The position numbers and the translations under genes are program-made. 64,000 nucleotides of DNA, from assembly GCA_964017195.1 (NCBI GenBank), contig OZ024898.1, forward strand, positions 2,754,482 through 2,818,481. The letters run 5' to 3'. This DNA is from Siderastrea radians (lineage: Eukaryota; Cnidaria; Anthozoa; Scleractinia; Rhizangiidae). Shown here one piece after another: positions 48,736-60,800 of this stretch. Every line of letters begins with the position of its first letter. Position 1 is the stretch's first letter. The notes under the pieces are model-generated. The model was not told the origin of the DNA, did not search any database, and saw only the letters and a list, made by a program, of their open reading frames with translations.

Positions 48736-49117
48736 AGGGGCAGTCTCATGGCGATTTTCCTATCTTCTTTGTCACAAGTTTGATTAATTTATTTCAAAGT
48801 ACCTTGCTCATACATGAATTGCTTTTAGACCACAAGGGGACAATATTAAATGAATTTTCAAAAGAATAAACAAGCCAAAATTAGATTTAAATATTTTATC
48901 TAAGACATAAGGCAGAAACTTGAAAAATTCTGCCAGAAGTTTTCAAGTCTCACACCATTTCCATCCTGGCCAACCCTCTCCAGACATACCTATTATAGTT
49001 TCCCTGTACTAGAATACCCATTTTAATACTACTAGACCATAATTTTTAGGCTTCCATAGGTAAACATGTGTCTTTTGGCTTTTCACAGGGATACTAAAAA
49101 TTGATGAGACTGCCCCT
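48736..49117. mobile_element. piggyBac-type MITE with TTAA target
   Basis: A 382-bp element with perfect 14-bp inverted ends (AGGGGCAGTCTCAT / ATGAGACTGCCCCT). It is flanked on both sides by TTAA (48732-48735 and 49118-49121), the target characteristic of piggyBac transposases. No coding capacity. Confidence 0.8.
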
Positions 49118-49121
49118 TTAA

Positions 49122-51085
49122 AGGGTTAACCAACAAAAAAGCACGATTACACATCCCATTTTGTGAGAGATGGCGTGAAACATTATTGCAAATTATCCTG
49201 TTTTATTATGAATAATGGCTTTTGGCATTTTTCTACCATATTTTTGAATACAGAGGTGTTCATCCTTGGAACTATGAAATCTGATGTTATGAGGGCCTTG
49301 GGTTACTGTAGTTTCCGAAATTAGAGGCACTTCTCTTTCAAAAGAGGAGGCTGCAGTAAGGCAGACGTTTTGCAATTAAATGTCAGTACAAACTTCGCAG
49401 TCTTTCTCAACAATTCTTTTATTTCTTCACATAGACAAGATTTTATTCTTGTCTAAACAGCTGAAATTTATAGGACCCTCTTATGGAGTTGGCATTTAAA
49501 AGGATGGGGTCAGTTGTCTGTGCCTATCAGAAATATTACACCCTTAACAGATGCACTGATAGTGGAATAATTATTATCATTAACCATTTTTATTGTTTAC
49601 AATTTCGAACCATCATATGAAGCAAATTAACTACGAAGGTAAACCTGGTAATGGATAACTATAGGGCATCGTGTGAGGATTTTTCCTCCAGGCAGGGGAT
49701 ACAGTTTATTAGAATATGCCAAACAAGTGGATAGTGTTTTTCACGCGCTCTGATTGGTTACTCAAATTCGGGATAGTCTCTGCTATTCATCTCCCGGCTT
49801 TTTTTTTTTTTTTTTTTAATTTTGCTCGCAAGTTTTCCCTCATTTTTCAAAAAAAAGGAACTATTCCGAGCTGGGTATCCACTGTTTTGGTATATGCTAA
49901 GACAATATTCTGTTTCACCACGTTGTCGGTGATGATTCACCTCCATTCGATGAAGAATTGATAAATACACAGTTTGGTGCCTAGTCTCTTAACTTTGAAG
50001 TTTAAAAGAACGTTAATAAAATACTTTAAAGCCACCGTACAGCAAATCGTTCTATGGTTAATTGCGTTTCAGGCTTTTTTAATATTACGAAACTTTAAAT
50101 ATAAGGTTTCCACAGCGTGAAGCCAATATTACTCGGTGGCAAAGGGGTGATTGGATACGGCCATTGCGTTTGATTTGTAGAATGTGTAGGAACCTTTCGG
50201 CTTTAATGTTCACGCTTCATTTTTCTTTAGATATTTCTGAACATAAATGTTGTTTATTTTTGACATTCGCCTCAAACATAACTTTGACGTTGCTTTTAAA
50301 GCGACAGAAGAACAATCTTCCTAATCCCTCTTTCATCATTTCTTTAGCAAGATAAAAAAAAAAGCTACTACAGTGTTTGTTTAGCTGATGCACAATTTAC
50401 GAAAAACAAGTCTTCAAATAATAGTATCTAAACCAAATATACGAAGGAAATTCCGCTGTTGACTAGAATGACCAGTTCAGCTGTCAAGGCTATAATTGCT
50501 TTCCAGTCGTTGAATTTGCTCAGCTTTGGCGGTATAAAGTTCCATAGATGAATGGAAATGATGACATAATAATGAAAACAACAATTTTCAATCTTCAATC
50601 TCCTAAAATTGATCAAGCAAAATTAAATATTGCTATTGAATTGAAACAGTCTTAACACGATTTTTTTTTCTTTTTGAAATCTTTGGATTTAACCAAAACT
50701 GCAAGTCCAAAATCTGCAAAATATTCGGACGCGTTTAACTCTAGAAAAATCACACACTTTGGTCTACACAACTGTAATGCGCAGAACAACAACCATGCTT
50801 TGTAGAAAAAAAAAATTAAGTAGTTTTTGTGTTTTTAATAGTGAAAATCATTACTGTTCTGGCTTAACCTTTTTCTCTTTCAAAGAAAATTTTTTCCTAT
50901 AATCTGTCACAAACTATAATTAAAAATGAATTCGGCGGATGTTTTTAGTTGTGGGTTTACATGCTTGGCATCTGACCCCACAATATTTATAAAGAATATC
51001 ATTAAATTGCGAGATGCTAAAATAAACAAGAGCCCAGATAAAGTTAGCTCAGTGATTTTACACTGGACTAAATATCGAGTGTTTG
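49122..51085. other. Non-coding region
   Basis: No supported gene or bounded repeat. It contains a long T run at about 49800-49818 and further A/T homopolymers. Confidence 0.4.
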
Positions 51086-52010
51086 AAGTGTGTGGTAAGC
51101 GCATTTTAATCCTTTTTGTACCACCAATGGAGATGACAAATTCCAAATATCAGAGTCAAATACTGCTCAATAGCTTTCATTTCAATGATCGCACGATAGG
51201 ATTTCATCTACTGACCCAAAAGTTAGAACCACTTTGTACAGCGTAATAAACAGCACCACAGGAAAGTACTGCTAAGTAGCTTTCATTTGAATGGTCACAC
51301 TTTAGGATTTCATCCACAGACGCAAAAGTTAGAACCACCTTGTACAGCATAATAAACAGCACCACAGGAAAGTACTGCTCAGTAGCTTTCATTTGAATAG
51401 TCACACTTTAGGATTTCATCCACAGACACAAAAGTTAGAACCACCTTGTACAGCATAATAAACAGCATCACAGGAAAGTACTGCTCAGTAGCTTTCATTT
51501 GAATAGTCACACTTTAGGATTTCATCCACTGACCCAAAAGTTAGAACCACCTTGCACAGCATAATAAACAGCACCACAGGAAAGTACTGCTCAGTAGCTG
51601 TCATTTGAATGGCCACACTTCAGGATTTCATCCACAGACCCAAAAGTTAGAACCACCTTGTACAGCATAATAAACAGCACCACAGGAAAGTACTGCTCAG
51701 TAGCTTTCATTTGAATGGCCACACTTCAGGATTTCATCCACAGACTCAAAAGTTAGAACCACCTTGTACAGCATAATAAACAGCACCACAGGAAAGTACT
51801 GCTCAGTAGCTTTCATTTGAATGGCCACACTTCAGGATTTCATCCACGGACTGAAAAGTTAGAACCACCTTGTACAGCGTAATAAACAGCACCACAGGAA
51901 AGTACTGCTCAGTAGCTTTCATTTGAATGGTCACACTTTAATTAGGATTTCATCCACTGACCCAAAAGTTAGAACCACCTTGTACAGCGTGATAACTGAT
52001 ACCACTGGAA
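51086..52010. repeat. 106-bp tandem satellite array
   Basis: The landmark AGTTAGAACCAC starts at 51221, 51327, 51433, 51539, 51645, 51751 and 51857, exactly 106 bp apart, and then at 51967 (110 bp because of a 4-bp insertion). One decayed unit lies before. Units are highly alike (CTTGTACAGCATAATAAACA, GGAAAGTACTGCTCAGTAGC, TTCATTTGAATGG). Because 106 is not a multiple of three, the array encodes no conserved peptide. It ends about 300 bp before the ATG of the apextrin-like gene at 52311. Confidence 0.95.
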
Positions 52011-52310
52011 AGAGCTCGGTAGCGTTAGATGCCGAACGCTCGCACTTTAGGATTCTATTCAGAAACTGAAATTTAGAAATCTTGAGATTGTCTTTGTCGC
52101 CTTTTTTACAGCTTAAACGAAACGCACGATTTCCTGATTTTTTAAATTCAAAAACTATATTAAAATGGCTTCTGCTAATGATCTTAAAAACCAGAACTCC
52201 ATCCTTTATTTTAGACTAAGGGTCATTCCAATAATTTAGCGAACTGTTCAACTAATTTCAAGAATTCACACAGGTTTCTTAAATTAAACCAGCAGGAGCG
52301 ACATCCAACG

Positions 52311-55300
52311 ATGACTGTACCAGCATCTTTCTGTCTGCTCGTAGCCTTTCTACCAACTTTATATGTGCCAAACATCAGCGCTTACGGCCAAGAACCACCA
52401 AAAGGTCTTCAATTCTTGGGCGTTGGTTACAATCTCCTGAAAGGGAACCCTGAGGGCGGTGATTTGTCGAATGGCGGTATCGATCCTGGCCTGCTGTTTA
52501 CTAGAAAAGTGCTGAAACTATCATACGATACCAACAAATTGTCTGTTGGTCAGCAATACATGATTCCAGATCAGGTCACTTTCGCACCAAAGTCTTCCGG
52601 TGTCACGACGACTAAGAAAGAAGTGTTTTCTGGATCAAAAAGTTACCAGAAAAAGCTCTCTGTTGATGTGTCTGCTAATGGTAAGAAACCATAAAACTGA
52701 AATTCAATGTTGTTATTGGCACTGTTTTTTTTTAGAGGGGCAAGGGCGGCTATTTCAGCATTCCGAAATGGGAGTACTCGGAAAACTTGTTAACTTATTT
52801 GTGTTTCTTTAGGGCCCATCCCGTTTTCTAATGAGCGGAAAGGGATACTGACTTACCCGATAAAGGTTCTTCTGTAAAACCTTTTTTCTTTCACTCGGAA
52901 AAGGCAAAGTTTGTTCTTTTGGGAAACAGTATTCTGCGTATTCAGAATAATCAACGGGATGTACCCTGAAAATGTTATTTTTCAATAGTTTTACTAAATT
53001 CATCACTCCGCAAAGTTTTGACTTCCAACTTCCAACTGTGGCGCATGTATTGCAGTACTTCTCTGTGGTACTGTTTATTACCCTGCTAAAGGTGTTTCAA
53101 ACTCTTGGGCCTGCACAGAAAATAAATCCGAAATATTAAATAAAAGCTTTGCAGACACTACTCAATTTTTAATCAAAGAAATTTGCGATATGAATCTAGG
53201 AACAAAGTGGAACATTGTCAGCCAGCATTCTATTTGGTCAGCTTCTTAAACAAATGATGGAATTGAATAAACGATTGCTGGAAGGCTGATGATCTTTCAT
53301 TGAAAAGTTAGGTCATTTACAAATGCAAGCTCTTGTCTCGAGCTAATTTTAAATCTGTATGTAAAAAATATGCTTTTGAGAAAAATATATACAGATCTCC
53401 CATAGCTTTCTCGAAATGTGAACATGCACAGAGTTGATAAATAATACAAACACAATGACGCTTTCTGACCTGAACTGGTATTAAATCGACTCCAATGATA
53501 AGACCTTTGAATTTTTGATGCTAAAAAGAAATCAATGGTGATTATTTCTCAGTTTTATAACGCTTCTTACTAAAATATATAATTTGTATTGTGATTCCAA
53601 TACTACAATGTGGCGTCAACTCCTATCCAGGAATCTTCCGTTTTAGAAGCAAAATAAATTTTAAATTAATGTTCTAAACTTATTTTCTGTTAATCTCTCG
53701 CTTAGGTGGATACGATAATGGGCTGTGGAATTTCGCCTTCACTTTAAGCTCCAGTAAGTGACAATTTTTTTTGTTTTTCAAGTGTTTTTTTTTTTCAGCA
53801 CTGTCTCCAAATTTCGCGTGTATAAGCAAAATTTCTCCGACTTTTTTATTTTAGTAATTTTTCGGTGGCTAGAATGCCCGAAATGTCGAAAACATTTTCG
53901 CAAATTTCGTCCTTTTTTCTACGTTGCCATTCATTGTAATTTATTTTAAATCCAGAGAGCATCTTTAGGATGATGCACTTAAACAAATTTATCTCAACAT
54001 TTATTTCTTTAAACATAACAAAACAAAATTGTGATTAGTTTACACTAGCAAACAAAATTTGACAACGAGGAACTCGCCAAGGATGCCTTGCTCACCTTCC
54101 ACTAGAGGATACATTTATTTATTATGCTGCAAAAGAAAGTAATTTGTTTCACAAAAACACAAGTAAGTGTTTTTGAGTTAATGTTAGATAGGAGGATGGC
54201 GCCAGCCATTAAGCCAGTGTACAAAAACCAAAAGTTGGTTTTAATTTGGCGATTGCTTTCACGAATAACTAACATAAGTTTCAACTATAAATTTATCATG
54301 CTTTCACGAATAACTAACATAAGTTTCAACTATAAATTTATCATGCAATTTTTTCTGCAAAAATTTACTCCACCACTTTGTTTCAGAAGAGCAATCGAAG
54401 GTTTCAATGTCGTGACCGCCATTTTGAAAGTAGGCAAAGGGCAAGATATAGTGTTTCAGTATTGGAATCCAATTTGAAACGATGCCGACACAATTTGATT
54501 TCTGAACCATTTACAGCTCGCACGCTTAAGATATGAGTGAAAATTAAAAATCATACTACCGAAACTTAAGCTTCACTTTACTAAGGTCACGGAGATAAAC
54601 TTGACCTAGACTAATCCTATTCCAACAGACCTTTTTACCGATACAGCAGCCAAATTAATTTTGCCTCCTAGGCATCCCATAATAATGGATTGATTCTATT
54701 ATTGTGATAATGCTGCATTATCACTACAAAAGAATAAATAAATTTCAATGAGTACTATGGGATGCCCAGGAGGCAAATTCAATATGGCTGCTGTATCGGA
54801 AAAAAAGGTCTACTGATCTTGTTTGGTCTTCTGGGCCCAGGTGGTGATTTCCAACATCCACCTTAACTCCGAAAAGGATTAGGGCTCTGACGGTGAAACT
54901 TAGACGGTCTATTTTAAGTCTAAAAGTGTTTCCTTTAAGGTCCGCACTACGAGTTAATGCTGTCGATGACGTAGGAAATACGTAACAGATTACGTACGAA
55001 TACGTCACAATTCCCAAGGGCGGCTATCTTGGTCCTCTTGCACTTCTCGGAGTTCTTGATTTTCCAAAACTTCAGACAACCACCAAAACTGACAAAAATA
55101 TTTAAAACCAATAACAGAATACTAAAATTACCTTAAAAGTTACTACAGAAACTTATAAGTTTTCATTAGAAATAGCCGAAAATTGCAAAAAATCTGAAAA
55201 AAGGCTGCGATTAACGACATATCCAACAAAATTGTTTCCAGGAAAATTTTAAAAGTAACCAAGCTTTGTGGTTTTTGCTTGCGTGGTATGGATAGTTATT

Positions 55301-55749
55301 ATGGATAGGAATAGCAAATTTTTAAAATTCGAGTTAATTTCATGGCGAGCTTCTTTCCTATAACAAGGTAATGAACAAGTGCTTTTTTTTCTTTTACAGG
55401 TTTCCGAGAAGGGTATATCCGCTGGGATGACGAAAACACGGACGACGATAACAGCTATCTAGGTACACTGCCAGATGGGAAATACGGAGACAACACCTTG
55501 ATCAAGTACTGCTGCCGTGCAGACGGTCATGCGACAATTCCTATTATCCTTCCTACAGACCGACCGTTCGTGCTGTTCAAAGCCAATAGTCACCAGTGCC
55601 AAGAGGTACAGGGCATGAGAGTGCGAGAAGAATGGTTCAAATGGGATACAGGAGATTGGTCCTTTTCTGGAGACAGTAAGGGTGGATGGACACCGTACGG
55701 GGAAGTGGACAGGAATATTATACTTGTTTACTGTTACTATTATCGGTGA
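52311..55749 (+). CDS. Short apextrin-like secreted protein lacking the MACPF core
   Basis: Three exons: 52311-52680, 53706-53753 and 55400-55749, joined at GT-AG sites in phase 1 each time, give 255 residues with no stop. Exon 1 encodes a signal peptide (MTVPASFCLLVAFLPTLYVP...) and the N-terminal segment typical of apextrins (FLGVGYNLLKGNPEGG, DPGLLFTRK, KEVFSGSKSYQ). Exon 2 is 48 bp, the same size as exon 2 of the minus paralogue. Exon 3 corresponds to the last apextrin exon: IRWDDEN, LPDGKYGDNTLIKYCCRADG, the cysteine in SHQCQEV and the terminal CYYYR. The five exons coding for the MACPF core and the first half of ApeC are absent, and nothing like them lies in the 1.6-kb intron 2. Because skipped exons start and end in phase 1, the frame survives. 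It is likely secreted, and its function is unknown. A decaying deletion product is the alternative. Confidence 0.75.
54255..54344. repeat. 45-bp perfect tandem duplication
   Basis: GCTTTCACGAATAACTAACA (then TAAGTTTCAACTATAAATTTATCAT) is present twice, head to tail, in intron 2 of the short apextrin-like gene. The two copies are identical, so the duplication is recent. Confidence 0.9.
54627..54811. mobile_element. MITE with about 55-bp inverted ends
   Basis: A 185-bp element. AGACCTTTTTACCGATACAG (then CAGCC) at the left pairs with CTGTATCGGAAAAAAAGGTCT at the right, and GCCTCCTAGGCATCCCATA pairs with TATGGGATGCCCAGGAGGC. It is located in intron 2 of the short apextrin-like gene, in the space where MACPF exons would be expected. 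The flanking 54830-55250 is an older repeat related to 18800-19140. Confidence 0.7.
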
Positions 55750-55814
55750 GGTCGTGGTCCAAAGTCGAGCCATTTTCATTGATTCATGTCACTTTGATGT
55801 ATGAGATAATGGTC

Positions 55815-55820
55815 AATAAA
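55815..55820 (+). terminator. Poly(A) signal of the short apextrin-like gene
   Basis: AATAAA lies 66 bp after the TGA stop, a normal distance for a cleavage signal. Its presence supports a transcribed gene. Confidence 0.6.
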
Positions 55821-57864
55821 AGAGCATAAAAACTATGATATATTTGTATTTTATGCGCTTGATTAAGTAATTTACGTTTTGAAGGGAACCCGAGGATGCT
55901 TTAAAGGTGGGGTGGTACCGAGGGAGGGGGGTGGGTAGTTGACCATGGCGAAGTTGAAAAGGGATTATAGCACCCTTCGCAAAGGTTCGGCTACTGGGAA
56001 AAAAAGGGGGGGTTATAATGGGAATAAAGGAGGAGTCGCAGGCTTAAGAAATTGAGCTATTTGCCAAGAACATCTGAATCCCCCGAAAACGTGATATAAT
56101 TAACTGTCGCATTTCCGTTTTGAGGAAAATAACATGTCTCTTGGAAACTGCTCAAGCAAGCCCTTTTCTCTCACATTTAAACATGTTATGAGTTTCGAGT
56201 AACCGCATCACGCGATGCTCAAAACATCGTTGCTCAGCGATTAAATAATTTAGTATTTCTGGTTTGATTTCATTCCCATTTCCGTAGCATTTAATTTACT
56301 GCAAGGATTGTCGAGTTTTACTATACAAAATTCTATTCAAAATAAAATGATTTCATAGTCAGATTTTTACTTTTAGATGCATTTTCCATTTTTGTGGATC
56401 TTCACTCTTCTTGTTATTCAGATATTTCTCGAATTGAAAATCGCAACGAAGCAGAAATTTTAACTTCCGTTTGAAGCAGGACTTAAAAAGAAAATTGAAA
56501 TAAACAATAGCTGTGATGTAACGTGTTACGATCATTTAGCCAATCAGATTACGAGTGGCTAATCTGGGGAATCCCCTTTTTCTTTGTTCAGAATTCTAGG
56601 AAAAATTTAACATACTGCCAAGGGCAGCATTTTATTTTAACAGCGAAGCAAACTTTGAAATACTCGGGTAGAACAACATCGCATCTCTCTCACGCTCCAG
56701 AACACTGATGTTTAATTTAGTACAGTGACTTGAAGATATCAGTTCTATAGATCCTACACGAAAACAGGTGTGACAGTGAATGTTGTACGCATTATAGTAA
56801 GTGGCTTACTTTAAAATATTTTAAGTTGTCGATTTCGCTTTAGATCTAATGTAAGGATCGCCAACGCCAGCATTGGAGATTTCGAAATACTCTTGTTCTG
56901 CCTTGCACATTTTATATACGACAGTAACTTGCGTGTTCGGCGACGGATTCAAAAGTACCAGACGATTTATATAGATCATCGTATATAATAACATCACGAC
57001 ATGAAAATTTTGATGCAGATGAACCCGGAATATATTTTTGTCCATTAGTTGTTGCCTCGTAGCGAAACTTCAATCGCGCCTGCAATAAATTGAAATTTAT
57101 TCCTTTTGGCCGAAAGAAAGATCTTCGCAAACCTGAAAATCGAGGTTCAATAAAAAAAAAAAAACCTTCTCAGTATTTCTCATCTGTTTAATTTTCACTT
57201 ACGCTTACGGAAGTACTACAGTGTAAGTCACGTTTCGCAAAGTTTATAACCGCTTATCATGCATCCGCAACAAAGCATTCGATTCTTTTTTTTTTCCCAT
57301 GGTGGCAACTAACATAAACTGTTTTAGTTAGTCAGCCTTTTTGGCCTTCAGTTTTATTTCTTAATATACTGTTATGCCGAGGTTTGCATGGATATGGAAA
57401 CCTGTATTTGTGATGAAAGAACTACCTTTCACACCATTGTCACGATGAGACACCCAAGCTACCGTGACCGTATTTTTGAGATCAATCAGTTTTTCACATG
57501 AATTTCTTCGATGTTCATCGACCCACTTTTAAAGTGTGGCGTTACTTTGGAGAACAAAACATCCACTTCAGAATACATTCTTTAGAATACATTCTCTACA
57601 AGCGTTAAGCAGTTGCTTCAGAAATCATCGCAATAAGACGCCAAGCCAAACAGGGGAAAGCTGGTCAGCGCTGACTGGCTAGAGACGGATTGTGCCGAGT
57701 TTCGACGAGTTCAGAATTCTCTTCCTCGCCAGTTTGCCTGCAACTCCTGCGTGATATTTAAAACCTTCACCAACTCGCTTCCGCGGAGTTAGTTTGAACA
57801 GCTGATGCTTTTAGTGAGCTATCGTGTACTCATCGACTCTCTTTTCTAGTCTGATCCTGGTGAA
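55821..57864. other. Intergenic region and upstream flank of the Mind bomb gene
   Basis: No gene seen. It contains a G-rich stretch at about 55905-56010. The promoter and 5' untranslated part of the gene starting at 57865 should lie at its right end, which is less AT-rich. Confidence 0.4.
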
Positions 57865-60800
57865 ATGAACGAAATGGAGCTGCTAGGAACACGAGTCGTT
57901 CGTGGACCCGACTGGAAATGGGAAAACCAAGATGGCGGAGAGGGAAGTGTGGGGACAGTTGTTCAGATAGGACAGGAGAAGAAATCGCCTGTCACAGCAC
58001 CGATTGTGTGGGTGCAGTGGGATGCTGGCAATAAAGCAAACTACAGGGCCGAGGTTAATGGTCAACATGATCTACGAGTGCTTGATAGCACAAATGGAGG
58101 TACATCCCTTACTCGTACTGGTAAACGTCCACAAATTGGTGTTTGCAGAATGTTAGGAAACAAAGAGTAGAATACAAAAGTACTGCTTGAGTGCTTTCAT
58201 CTATATAAATGCTTACACCAAAGTAATTCAGTCACTGACTCAGAAGTTAGAACACGTTACTCGACTCAAGCGGTTAGAAGCTGTAGGTGGAAGCGTTTGT
58301 CTGAGGAAATCACGATTTGCCAGAAATAATCGTGTTAGCAAAACAACTTTCTCACAATATTTTGTTTTGGAATATAAATTTATCAAAGTCAAGGAAAAGC
58401 ATGAAAATGAAAAGTATCGTATTTTATTAACGAAACAATTATCATTTATTTACGAAATAACTTCGCTTTTAATTTGTCTATATTTTGTGGCGTGTCGTGT
58501 GACATGACGGAAGTAAAGATAATCACTTTCACTATCCCTCCTTTCATCACGAACATTTATCATACACGTTTAGTCCTTTTGCGTTACCAAGAGGGATGAA
58601 ATACACATACCGTAACAGCTGGATAAAAGGGCAATAACACGATAAGTTTACATTTTAACAAAGGTTTACGAATTATATTTTGAAAAATGGACGATAATAA
58701 AATTATGGTTTTGTCAACCAACGTACGATCGCGACGTTTCGTAAGAAAACAAGTTCGAAACCTGAGAAGCAAAACCGTATTAAAACGAAAATCGTGCCCA
58801 TTGAACGATGGATCTCACGTTTAGGTCTAATCAGCCAAAACGTCAATGGATTGTTGCCGTTTTGGACTGATAATCAAGATAGGAGAAAACTTTTATAGGT
58901 TAGGAAGAAATCAAATATTTTGGTCTTTTAAAAAAAATTGGGTTAGGATAGCTCAGGACAGTACATCCCCACCCCAATTTCATTAGGTCTCTCCCCCCTG
59001 CGGGGCCTGTTGGTTACGCCTTCACAATTTCCCAGTAATTTCCTCAGTGTTGTTATTTTTCACTTTTACTCTTTTTTGTGAGGGCTTAGTCATGTCGATA
59101 TTGTTTCCAGGTGTGAGGCATGTCCATTTTCTTTGCGATGGCTGTAATCAAGATCCTATCGTGGGTTTCCGCTGGCACTGTCTTACCTGTCCAAACTTTG
59201 ACCTCTGCACTTCTTGTTACATGACAGACTCCCACGACGTCGAACACCGCTTTGAACGTATCGACAAAAGCCGTGGAAAAGGGTACGTTCCAACGGTCTT
59301 GGCATCATTAGAGATTAAAACAAATTTGTTTTTGCCATGTTGTTCGTGTCTGTCCCAAAACAGCAACCTCTGATAATTCTTCGGAGCTTAAGATCGGGCG
59401 AAAGAGTTGCAGAAAATGCTAGGTCTCCAAACCTCCCATCAAAATAGGCGGCATCGCTTCCAAAGCCCTTATGGCTAGCCTGACTCCAGCTCCAGCTAGA
59501 TCTGCGTAGTAGTCTTAGTACTCATTCCTTATTCATCTATTTTAAGTAAAAATACAATGGGTTCACAGTTCGTATGTTTGCAGAACTGACGTTGGAAAGA
59601 GGCAAGGGTCCATTAAGCTGGAAGCCCGTGGAATGTTCAAGGGAGCCAAGGTAGTTAGAGGTCCCGACTGGCAGTGGAGAGATCAAGATGGGGGCTCTGG
59701 CATGGAGGGCATGGTCAGTGAAATCACAGGCTGGGATGAGCAGTCCATGAGGGATGCTGTCCGTGTTGCATGGAAGGAAGGACAAAGGACAAATATTTAC
59801 AGACTTGGAAAAAATGGAAAAGTACGTTCATCACTAAACCGAAATTTTTTTTAAATTCTTTTTTTAATACGTTGGAATTTGAAAATGCCAAATGCATTCT
59901 TTTTAATATATTTTCCCTTGGAATTGGAACAATTAACAAGTTGTACTGATTGACTGTTGTTTCTCCCTCAAACAGTAAAGACCGTTAATCACTGGTGAAA
60001 TTCTCATTACAAAATCATTTTGGCTGCTCTAAGGAGTGTTTTTTCGTTTGTTTGTCAGGGGTGTGCTTGATGTTTGGTTGTTTTTTTGTTTGTTTGTTTG
60101 CCCATGTAATTTCTTACAAAGCAAAGTGTTTGTCCAGGTATAATAACAAAATAGTATTCCGCTCGTGAGTCACAAAGATACGTTATGGTGAATAAAGTGT
60201 AGAAATGGCGCAGTGGTGAGATAACCCGTGTTTCACTGAATGTCGCCCGCCTTTAGGTTGGTTTAAGTTTGTTGTTGGTTCTGGTTGTTATTCTAACTGT
60301 CTTAGTCCGGGTTTTAAATCGGGTTGCATCAGGTTGCCGATGGATTTCAGTTTATTTACTTTCGTTTTTTAAAAATATTTATTATTCCTTGGCAAGGTTG
60401 ACCTTAAGTGCACCGTTCCTGTGACAGGAGAGAGTTATTACAGGGATCACCTGCCTTTGCTGGCAGTGGAACCGAAAAAGTCACAAAGTGGATTTTCAAC
60501 CGGTGACAGGGTCTGCGTACAAGTCTCCTCTGAAAAGCTTCAGGAATTATCTGCTGATCACGGAGAATGGAATGCAGATATGGAGAAGGTTGGTTTAACG
60601 AGGAGAGCTGCAGAACGTTCCTCGTTCTTTTTCTCAACTTGGGTCTGAAGAGACAAATTAATGCTTCATTCCCAAGGTCAGTTTCACAGTCACGGGCCAT
60701 TAAAATAAAGGCTGGTGAAATTCAAGGGCTTCCCATGCTTTGACGGGATATTCTTGCGCGGGGGAAGGTTAAAAAAGGACCATACGAAGCACAGCCGGGC

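Noticed and set aside
51086..52010. CRISPR-like regular repeats
   Set aside because: The units are head-to-tail satellite copies with no unique spacers, in an animal genome.
53754..55399. Hidden MACPF exons in intron 2 of the short apextrin-like gene
   Set aside because: All exon motifs visible in the paralogue were looked for here and none found. The interval is filled by repeats and a MITE.
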